DNA of 64,000 nucleotides. Source: Gerris lacustris. Taxonomy: Eukaryota > Arthropoda > Insecta > Hemiptera > Gerridae. How positions within the stretch are numbered: the stretch's first letter is position 1; every line of letters begins with the position of its first letter. The translations under genes and the position numbers were made by a program. Shown here piece by piece: positions 56,361 through 64,000 of this stretch. Where the stretch lies: positions 65,523,144-65,587,143 of the forward strand of contig OX578276.1 of the NCBI GenBank assembly GCA_951217055.1. Direction: 5' to 3'. The notes under the pieces were generated by a model. The model was given only the letters and a program-made list of their open reading frames with translations. It was not told where the DNA came from and did no database searches.

Positions 56361-59300
56361 TTTCCACTTTTCCACTTACTTCCAGAACCTCTGTTCAATA
56401 ACAATATTAACAATAACAATTTTCATATTTAACTTTTAACAATAACTTAACACGATTATATAAACAGATAAAAAACATTTATTAAACTAAAACTAAAAAG
56501 GACTAGCGTAAATTATATTTCGTATGTGCGGGTAACCATATTTTATAAAATATGGTTACCCGCACATACCAAAATATAATTCACGATAGTCCTTTTTAGT
56601 TTTAGTTTAATAAATGTTTTTTATCTGTTTATATAATCGTGTTAAGTTATTGTTAAAAGTTAAATATGAAAATTGTTATTGTTAATATTGTTATTGAACA
56701 TAGGTTCTGGAAGTAAGTGGAAAAGTGGAAAATTTGTAAAAAAAACGACGATACCAAAAAATGATGGATAAAAACATACTAAAACTGCTAAAACTTACTA
56801 TACTGACAAACATACAAGGCATGAATATGCCCCGGAGAGGGACGAAATATAGCCAATTTTAAAACAATTTAGTTTGTTTATAATATTCAACCCTCTACGA
56901 CCCACACAAAAGAAGACTATATTAAAAAAAGAGGGACACACGGAAAGTTTTTAAAAACACAAGATATTTTTAGTATTATTATTTTTTTCCTCTTGGTTTC
57001 ATTTGAATCTCTCATTCCTGAATCAGATTCAGAAATCTCTAGTGTAAATGAGGCCTAGCACTTATCCTAACATAGAAAGGCGATTCACTCATTAATCTCA
57101 ATTTAAGAGAAACGTTTTCAATTCCAATTCTACAGTCTCTGAGTAAATGAATTTTTATGGGCGAGCAAATTCACCTATATTGATTTTAATCATGTAAATC
57201 AAACTTGCATTATATTGCAAATATATTATTAAAAATCTAAAATAAAAATTATTATAAAATGATATTATATTGAAGGGCGTCTGAAATACGATTTTTTTTA
57301 AGAAACAGATCAAAATTTGGGGCGTGCCTTAAATTCGATGGCATCATACATTCAATGGAATTCAGTATTAAAAATGATTTCCTTGTTTTCATGAGACATT
57401 TTGACCCTTTATAGGGCCATCTTCTGTCATAGCTTTTATTCTAAAAATTGATCAAAGACAACTCAATTAACTTTCTCATATAATCTCAGTCCCAGATTCT
57501 AGAAACTTATTCTTTTGGTTTTCAACAAAATCAGATTTAATTTCATCAATATCTCGGAAACTAGATATTCCCAGGGAAAATGGCTTATATTGTTAGATTC
57601 TTATTTAAATGGACTAATTATAGAATTTTTTAATCAAAATTGTAGGAACCGTTTTTGAGAAATAATTATTGTTCACTTTTTAGAAGTTTTTGAGGGGTAG
57701 TGCCCCCAAATTTGGAGCTAAAATTTATTTCTCGATTTTGCCTCGGGGTAATATTTTTCTGAACATGTACGCCAAATTTCGTCAAAATCGGTCAAGTAGT
57801 TTAGGCTCCACGCGTCTGCACAGATGACAGATAAACATTTTATAAAAACTACTTTTTTGCACTCAGGGGTACCCAAAATAAGTAAATCCATCAAAGCTAA
57901 AAATCGAATTTCCGTGCCATCACAATACTATCTCTTAGTATGAGAAAGTAAAAAATTAGCTAAGTAAAAAAACAAAATAACTTTTTTACTTTAAAATAAA
58001 TACATTACATAAGAAGAAATGGTATTTTGTTCATATTATGTAAATAGTACTTGAAAATTAATTGAGGTAATGAATAATGATTTTTCAGTTCATATTAACA
58101 ATTGTTGTTGCACTATATGAAATTATCAATCATGCATAATTAGTACAACAAATCAAGATAACCAGAGTTTTCATGAAAATACATTAGGAGACTAAACCAT
58201 CTTTGTTTGAAACCTGGTAAATTTATTTTACAAGGTATTATTATTTATGTCAACTGATACATTTGACTTCTTCAAAAGTTTCATACTACCAAATGTTGAT
58301 GTTAGAAAGATAAATATAAAAAAAATAAATAAAAAAAAAAAAAGGTTTAGAATGAGGAGTCCTTTAAAAGAAAATTTTGTGGTTTTGAAAAAAAATGTTC
58401 ACCAACTCAAGACTAATTAAAATGAATTGTGTAAAATTCTTAAGCAGTTGGGTCTATTAAGAAATAAAAAGCCACACTTATGCAATATTTCTCTTTCTTT
58501 GACTCCTCCTTGGGCCATTCTCAAAACTGACTGCCTCAAGAGAATGACCGAAGGAGGGGTCAAAATATAACAAACACGAGGCTTTTAATGCCTTAATAGA
58601 CAACTAGTCAAGAATTGAAAACTGCAAGGACAATTTTACTAATTCATCAAAATGAATAGTGCATTTTAAAGCTTTAATTTCAGCTTACTTGTATTCATCA
58701 TTTTACACACCTGTGTTACTGGACATTAAACAAAACATTGACTCTGTAATAGATTTTCATAATTTTAATATAAGAAATTAATTATATTTATAATTATTTA
58801 ATCAATTTATGTTATACACATCTATGAATATATAAATATTTCTGGCAGTATGGTTTTTTTTAAGGACATTTGCATTTCTCTAAACAAACTACTCCTCCCA
58901 AATTTAGGGATGGTAAAAATCTTGTTTTTAAAAAAACAAAATAAATTGAACAAAAATTAAATAAATAAATGTGAAATGAAAAAATAAAAGAAATTAGTAT
59001 CTAAACGAAGATTATGAATTTCTTAAAAAAGTAAAACAGACCTGGTAATGCAGCTGAGGCGTATACACCCGTTCATTTTCCTATAGCGTATTTACGATGA
59101 TGTTAGTTTAATTATATTATTAAAGAATACGTGAATAATATAATATATATCAAAATAAAATTAAAATTGTTTCAAAAATAATAAAAAAAAAAAAAATAAA
59201 ATAAATGAAAAGCAACACAAATAATGGTTCTATGAAATAAATTAATGGTTGGTAATAAAAATAAGACAATTATAAGTTGCAGAATATTAACTGTTATTTT

Positions 59301-61572
59301 TAGAATTGTTTAAACTACAAAACTGGCGTCAAAATTACTTTTAATTATTAACAATATAAAAGCTAACTTAAGGTTTTTTCTTTATTTCACTGAGTTATTA
59401 GAGATGGTTAAAAGCATTAATATTTATTATTATTTCATAAATTGAGCAACTATTATACAATATAAATGTATAAGTGTTTTATAGTTACTCCTTATAACAT
59501 AATTCTTAAAAGACATATATAGAAAAAAAGCTTACTACATCACAACCTATATTTAGATAAAAGGCCTGAAGATGCTCAGGTATGGGTGAAATATAGCTAA
59601 TTTATGAATTAATATAAATAAATATTAATTTTTTTAACCATCCCTAATGACCCATTAAAATGATAAAAAAAATCAAATTAAAGGGATTAACTTAAGAATT
59701 GACCATAACTTAAGTAGATATACAATGTAACTATAAGGAAACCCACTAAAGAAATATATTTAAAAAATGATTACATTAGTGAGACTTGGAAAAAATTAGT
59801 TTTGATTTAACAATAAAATAAATTAAAAACATATCTCTATAAATTACAATACATGTTTTAATAACCATAATTTAATTGTACAAGTGCAAGATGTCTACAT
59901 TGAGAAAATATTATTAATTAGGCATTAAACCAACACCTTTAAAAACTGAAAGTTAGCTCCTAGTAGTAAAAAGAAGTTGAAGTCTGATTTTATTTTGTTA
60001 ATTACCTTTTTAATTTAATATCGATTGACAAATTAATAAAATGTCCACTAATTTCTCTAAATTTATCATCTTTTTTGATTAACCTCATAGGGAGTGTTGA
60101 AATATATTTTTTTTATGAAGGAAGTTTTATCAAAATTAAAGCCAGTACCTGTTGAATTAGTTATTAATAATGTTAAGTGTTACGCATTATAACAAGTTTT
60201 CTAAAAAATAAAAAAATCGAAATGGTACAAGTAAGATCAGTGCATAAACCATTTAAAAATAAATAAATAAGTAAATAACGCAAAAAAATCTTACAATTGT
60301 AAAGGTGGTAAAAGTTGTATAAAACCCTGAATATAAGATATTATGCAGATTTCTGGTAAAGGTGCATGAAAAATTTGCTATTCATTAAATGTATTAGACA
60401 TTAGATATTTAGTCATGAATTATTATAAATATTCATATTCTTCTTCAATAAATATTTGGCTTTGTGGTGTGCCAATAAAACATTAATTACTACGAATAAG
60501 AAGTGATATATTTTGGATAACTTGTATAATATCAACCCCAGAACAAGTCTAAAAACGGATGGTACAACATCAAAACAAGACTATCTTGAAATTACAAGAA
60601 GGGTTCCCTTAAATATATCATGTTTCAAAGAGTAAAAATATATTTTACCTTTTAGTTCTAAAATCAATAAATGTATTTTTAATAAGATATATTTTTTTTT
60701 GGTAAGATTGGTTAATAAAAAAAGTTAATGTTGATAAAAAAAAAAACTCCAGTTTCTTTCTTCCCTTTAAAATAAATATAAAAACATTTATTCTTAATCT
60801 TGAAGAAAATTATTACCTTGAAGCACACCCCCCTCAACAAGGAAAAACTTGATTTCAAGCTATTTATTAATTTAGTTTGCTTTAAACAGACAAATAAAAG
60901 AGTTTAGATTAAAAAATCAAAGAGAGAACAGGCAGTCATATTAGTATGATCAGTTCTGTAATCATGTTGTAAATGTATGCCAGAAATGTTGTTATATAAG
61001 TACACTGGGTACTGATTGAAAGAATGATCTAACTTAGAATAAATCAGAATAGAGTTACTTAATTATAAATAATACAGACTATTTAAACTATATTGTCATT
61101 ATCAGTATGTCAGTATAGGTCTTTGAAAATATAGTAAATAAATTAGAATAGAAGGATATTTTTGTAGAATATTAATCAATTTCGAAGGATATTTTGGTGT
61201 TTAAATTTAGTAACATTAGTATTTGAGAAAGTTTTTTCATGGGTTGGTGGGACCAATCTTTTTCTTTCTAGCTTAACAGAATTAAGTAACAATATCAATT
61301 AATCAAATTTGAACTACAAATAAAAATAACATACACATTTTATAAAACAAAGAGGCAATAATAAAGTATTATTTAGAAAATGTATACTTACTTTTTTCCT
61401 TTGACAAGTTTTTCAACAGCAGCACATTGGGATTTCTGGATTGCTGCCTTCTCCTTGGTATGCCTCTTGGCCATGGAATCGAGCTCCTTTTGCTGCTTTC
61501 GCTGCATCTTCACAAATGTTTTCTCTTGCTTCAGAGATTCATATGTGATAGGCTCAAATACCAATTCTTCAA
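45284..61572 (-). CDS. norpA: Phospholipase C-beta, NorpA/PLCB4 class, C-terminal five exons (partial)
   Basis: Minus-strand exons 61572-61392, 47573-47370, 46885-46720, 46141-46061 and 45352-45284 join in frame with GT-AG introns, giving about 232 aa to the stop. They encode the long C-terminal coiled-coil of Gq-activated PLC-beta: ESLKQEKTFVKMQRKQQKEL, KRHTKEKAAIQKSQCAAVEK, EAKHERREMKEMNGRQAKIS and NNTKKFMEERRFAQ, closest in wording to the PLCB4/NorpA type (RQAKIS-like and NTKKFLEER blocks). This region dimerises, binds Gq and membranes; the catalytic X/Y core lies in exons upstream of the window. The protein ends KVEFYA. Drosophila NorpA ends in FCA, the ligand of the InaD PDZ scaffold, so FYA looks like a variant of that tail. 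The first visible intron is about 13.8 kb and holds most of the large palindromes. Confidence 0.87.
45643..45877. mobile_element. 235-bp hAT-type MITE in a PLC-beta intron
   Basis: Ends TAGGGTCAGGATATATCGA and TCGATATCCCAACTCTA, with repeated TATCGATA motifs inside. Flanks ATTTAAAT and AATTAAAT form an 8-bp duplication with one mismatch. A short internal frame has no recognisable product. Confidence 0.75.
48028..48120. repeat. GC-rich foldback cluster
   Basis: TCCGGGGGCCCTCCC is followed by several inverted and direct copies of GCTGGAGCAAGGCTAGGAC and GGGGGGCAAGG. The CCGGGGGCCCTCCC string recurs at the centre of the 2.18-kb palindrome (about 49189-49203). Confidence 0.7.
48366..48527 (-). 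CDS. 53-aa frame, left-arm copy (possible recombinase N-terminus)
   Basis: Mirror image of the frame at 49858-50019, translating identically. Starts MSESSDFDENVENN and includes ELLPSLSRERYELTYSKF. The two frames point away from the palindrome centre. See the right-arm entry for interpretation. Confidence 0.4.
   Translation of the reverse strand: MSESSDFDENVENNTSPEIINSAKNTTHELLPSLSRERYELTYSKFIFSIFII
49858..50019 (+). CDS. 53-aa frame, right-arm copy (possible recombinase N-terminus)
   Basis: Acidic start MSESSDFDENVENN, then THELLPSLSRERYELTYSKF, ending in a hydrophobic AT-encoded tail FIFSIFII. The LLP-x-x-S-x-x-RYE-x-x-Y-x-KF pattern resembles the N-terminal domain of tyrosine-recombinase-like (Crypton-type, KIAA1958-like) proteins in insects, which then continue with a catalytic domain. 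Here the frame ends right after that pattern, so it would be a remnant first exon. The match is from memory of the family pattern and is tentative. Confidence 0.4.
   Translation: MSESSDFDENVENNTSPEIINSAKNTTHELLPSLSRERYELTYSKFIFSIFII
50337..51846. repeat. Right part of the compound structure with its own inverted repeats and 12-bp motifs
   Basis: GGGTCATTTTCAAAAAAGTG with ACACTTTCAC (about 50344-50375) is inverted near 51800-51835 (AAGTGTCACTTTTTTTAAAA, then ATGACCC). Between them CACRATAGTTAC occurs at 50544-50555, 50729-50740, 50743-50754 and 50921-50932, and inverted at 51456-51467 and 51614-51625. No convincing coding frame. Confidence 0.65.
51973..54230. other. PLC-beta intron sequence without assigned features
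   Basis: Mostly AT-rich. A minus-strand frame of 115 codons (52151-52498) sits in a patch of higher GC content but has no recognisable domain and no splice or start context that would make it a gene. Confidence 0.35.
54231..54317. repeat. (TA)n microsatellite
   Basis: About 85 bp of TA dinucleotides inside the PLC-beta intron. Confidence 0.95.
54318..55518. other. PLC-beta intron, no feature seen
   Basis: AT-rich with short meaningless frames. No bounded repeat recognised. Confidence 0.35.
55519..57368. mobile_element. 1.85-kb terminal-repeat element carrying a nested palindrome
   Basis: The left end TATCGTATTGCATTGAATTT with AAGACAC and the right end (inverse) TACTGAATTCCATTGAATG are weak inverted repeats. 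Their inner blocks (GGGGTGCGCCTTAA, and GGGGCGTGCCTTAAATTCG) match the shorter family member at 8713-9092. The middle is interrupted by the 772-bp palindrome at 56150-56921. Noncoding. Confidence 0.65.
56150..56921. repeat. 772-bp near-perfect palindrome
   Basis: Arms of about 386 bp run from TATAGTCTTCTTTTGTGTGG to its inverse. The centre near 56540 is ATGTGCGGGTAACCATATTT and its complement, with almost no loop. Arms are nearly identical; the main difference is a long poly-T in the left arm (about 56331-56354) that is only about 8 A residues in the right arm. Foldback MITE or an insertion inside the larger element. Confidence 0.92.
57540..57955 (+). repeat. Interspersed repeat, copy 2
   Basis: Same family as 16520-16965, with ATGGCTTATATTGTTAGATT, TTTAAATGGACTA, AAGTAGTTTAGGCTCC and GCGTCTGCACAGATGACAGA. 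It keeps the GACAGA extension missing from copy 1. Confidence 0.6.
57956..61391. other. PLC-beta intron, no further features
   Basis: AT-rich, with isolated homopurine and homopyrimidine patches. An AGGCCTGAAGATGCTCAGG phrase near 59562 resembles a dispersed repeat. No exon with PLC-beta similarity was found here. Confidence 0.35.
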
Positions 61573-61944
61573 CTTAGGAGCAAAGGGCAGGAACAAACAA
61601 GAAACAAACATATAATTAAAAACAAATTAAATTAGAATCTAAAGATAAATTAAATAAATGTTTGCCTAGTAAAACACTTTAGCCTTGAAAACTTAGCTTT
61701 ATCATACACATTGTCAAAAGTACCCTAGGATTTGAACTATCACCTGATATGCTGGTAAATAACCAACATTCAGTTTTTGAGAAAGAATTTTGTTTTGCTG
61801 CTATTTACAAAACCAGTAGAATATCAAAACAGGTGGAATGTAAAGCTAATATTACTAATAACCTACTCCTAAGAAGAAGTCTAATGATGATAAATGATTT
61901 TCAATTTAAGATAAGCAGATACATATGTGTTAACAATTAATTAA
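61573..61944. other. Upstream intron of the PLC-beta gene
   Basis: Noncoding AT-rich sequence between the first visible PLC-beta exon and the piggyBac relic. Confidence 0.4.
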
Positions 61945-62474
61945 CACGTTGAGGAAGGGTGGACGCGCCAGCGCGTCCAGTGTGCAAAGCCATAAGGACG
62001 GGTGGACGCGACAGCGCTTCCGAAATCCTTGTATGTATGTATCATTAGGGTGGGGGTAGAGGCTCTTGGAAACGTTCTACCAGAGTCTCTCTAGCTTCTT
62101 AAGACTGTACAAGTGCTAACTATGACCTTCGGCTCCGCTTTTTTTAAATCAACTTTTTGAGGAAATTGCTCCTGCATTTCTCTTACTCACCTCCCGCTTC
62201 AATTGGATATTTACGTCTTTCCAAGGTAAGATAATACATAATTATAATACTTTTTCTGATATACTGTTGTTATATAAATAGGGACAACAATTTTAACAAT
62301 ATCTTTATGAAGTTATAATAAAAAATATTTACTTTTATGGGGAAAAAACACGAATATACACATTATATATATTCCTGTTTTTGGTTAGACTACTATAATA
62401 TTTTTCAATATATCTTCCCATTTTACTATTATTTAACTTTTTCCCTTTTTTATATGATATATATATATGAATTT

Positions 62475-62596
<122 letters not shown>

Positions 62597-62673
62597 AGTT
62601 GATTCTTGTTTGTATTATAATAACACAACGTAAGTACGAGTATAATTACATGTATGGATTTGTTTGTGTATAG

Positions 62674-62823
62674 ATGGATAGACCGAGTACTTCAAAAGAA
62701 GTATGGTATACAGAGGAAGAAGATATTCTTCGCATGTTTGCTGAGCTCGAATCAGAGGACGAAGTAGACCTCGACTTGAGTGATTACGAGAACTTTGAGG
62801 GCTCCAGTAAGACTGATAAGTGA
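62674..62823 (+). pseudogene. piggyBac transposase N-terminal remnant
   Basis: 49-aa frame MDRPSTSKEVWYTEEEDILR followed by an acidic stretch (LESEDEVDLDLSDYENFEGS) and a stop. Short acidic N-termini of this kind precede the DDE domain in piggyBac transposases. Here the frame ends and the DDE domain is absent. Confidence 0.55.
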
Positions 62824-62949
62824 ATATAATACTTATATGAAAGGAGTAGATCGCCATGTTCAAATGCTCTCCTATCACTCAGGACTCCACAAAACCTGAT
62901 TTTAGTAAATTCTTGGTTCTTATAAAACAAGAGCCTTGAAGCAAAACGG

Positions 62950-63222
62950 ATGAGTCGTCATAATTACCAATTGGAAGTAATGAAAGCTTTGATTCCAGAA
63001 CCCTCAACAGAACCTTTGCCCAATATTCCAATTCCAAGGTTCCACTTTCACTTGCCATCGGCAATTCCGAAGGATGACGGTTCAAATAAAATTAAAAGAA
63101 AAAAATCCCAAAATTGTGCAAAGAATAAAAAAAGAAAGGACACTATGTATCAGTGTGTAGATTACCCTAATACGCCTGGGTTATGTATAGAATGTTTTCG
63201 GGCTTTTCACAAATATCTATAA
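62950..63222 (+). pseudogene. piggyBac transposase C-terminal remnant with cysteine-rich domain
   Basis: 90-aa frame (it may open upstream of its first ATG). It contains a basic linker KIKRKKSQNCAKNKKRKDTM, then YQCVDYPNTPGLCIECFRAF ending H-K-Y. This matches the C-terminal zinc-binding domain of piggyBac transposases (pattern C...KRK-x-T-x-Y-x-C...P-x-LC-x-ECF...H). One of the usual paired cysteines (C-x-x-C at the start) is reduced to a single Cys. Confidence 0.75.
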
Positions 63223-63289
63223 AATAATTTTTTAATTTATATTTTGTTATCTTTATACGATTACTTTTTAAAATAACTTTTTTGGAATA

Positions 63290-63850
63290 TTTGTTAGATA
63301 TATATTTTTTATAGCATTAGCTATACGTAATTTAAAATTTCTTTTAGCGTCCTTTTTTGTTGTATTTATTAGTTACATAATTTTAAGTTAGTTAAATTTT
63401 TTTTTACCTTACCACGCTACTTTATATATATTTTCTATTTTTATAGTTAAGATAAATATATATTTTTGTTATTCTTTATTTTAGATTTATATTTTTTGTA
63501 GTATTATACATTCGTTTCTTTTAGCGTCCTTTTTTATTGTATTTGTTATACACGTATAATTTTGTTAGTTATCGTTTTTTTTGTTTTTATTTTGTTTACT
63601 TACCACGCTACCTCGTATGTATCTATATTTTTTTATAGTTTAGATATATATTTTGTAATACTTTTTTTTAGACATATATATTTTTTAGTAGCTACAAACT
63701 TAATTTCAAGTTTCTTTTAGCGTCCATTTTTTTGTATTGGTTACCTACACAATTTTAAGTTAGTTATAGTTTTTTTTTAATACACAACACTGTCTTATAC
63801 ATTTTTTATTTTTTTTTATATTGTGAGCTATAAAAAATATATGTATTCTT
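63290..63850 (+). repeat. Three tandem copies of a ~186-bp repeat
   Basis: CTTTTAGCGTCC recurs at 63341, 63528 and 63714 (spacing 187 and 186). Each unit also has TTTTTTGT...GTATT, a TTAAGTTAGTTA-like block and TACCACGCTAC (the last is lost in copy 3). Very T-rich on the plus strand. Confidence 0.85.
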
Positions 63851-63869
63851 GTACATAATTTTTTTTTTT

Positions 63870-63988
63870 TTAATTTAAATCAAATTATAATTATTATTAA
63901 CTACGGGAAACAAACAGAGAAAAATACACTCCAGCGCTGGGATTTGAACCACAGGCCTCTATATTTCCAGTATAGCGCTCTAACCAAA
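63870..63988 (-). repeat. tRNA-derived repeat, copy 4 (inverted, truncated)
   Basis: Same tail and tRNA-like body as copies 1-3: inverse of TTTCTCTGTTTGTTTCCC, B box GGTTCAAATCCC, anticodon-type stem and GGTTAGAGCGCTATACTGG. It breaks off in the D-arm before the acceptor stem, at a simple AATAAA run. Confidence 0.7.
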
Positions 63989-64000
63989 TAAATAAAATAA

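Overview
This 64 kb window is AT-rich eukaryotic nuclear DNA from an animal, most likely an insect or another arthropod. The genes have short exons separated by GT-AG introns, microsatellites are dominated by long (TA)n runs, and there is one intact Ty3/gypsy retrotransposon plus a dense, multi-family set of non-autonomous DNA transposons. Species cannot be read from the sequence. No prokaryotic, CRISPR or operon-like organisation is present.

Host genes, left to right. (1) 4023-4508 (+): a single-exon SprT-type zinc metalloprotease domain of the GCNA/ACRC kind. (2) 12367-22609 (-): a complete six-exon PHAX gene (snRNA export adaptor, 302 aa), rebuilt here with phase-consistent splice sites. 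(3) 23224-29641 (+): a five-exon gene for a 262-aa SANT/Myb-like protein, head to head with PHAX across about 0.6 kb. (4) 23386-24687 (+): an intronless 433-aa delta-tubulin lying inside intron 1 of the SANT gene on the same strand. (5) 45284-61572 (-): the last five visible exons of a phospholipase C-beta of the NorpA/PLCB4 class. Its first visible intron, 13.8 kb long, holds most of the large palindromes. Upstream exons are not visible and should lie beyond 64000.

Mobile DNA. The intact gypsy element spans 39092-43496, with 164/167-bp LTRs, a tRNA-Leu-type primer site, a polypurine tract and a TCAAT target duplication. Its 1313-aa Gag-Pol is open throughout. A decayed gypsy integrase tail is at 30855-31385. 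Several DNA elements can be delimited to the base by target-site duplications (TSDs): two hAT-type elements that both contain a tRNA-like pol III module (1418-1802, 32218-32656), three further hAT-type elements (27800-28397, 30212-30693, 45643-45877), an 8-bp-TSD element with a possible transposase remnant (20276-21263), and a CA...TG-ended element with a 7-bp TSD (25860-27167). A piggyBac relic that keeps only N-terminal and C-terminal transposase pieces starts at 61945. tRNA-derived repeats sit at both ends of the window.

The least explained region is 47978-51972, in the PLC-beta intron. It contains a 2.18-kb near-perfect palindrome whose two arms each encode the same 53-aa reading frame, a C/G-only core at its centre, an exact 26-bp palindrome near the right border, and five copies of a 12-bp motif (CACRATAGTTAC) in both orientations. 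A second large palindrome (772 bp) is at 56150-56921, nested inside another terminal-repeat element.
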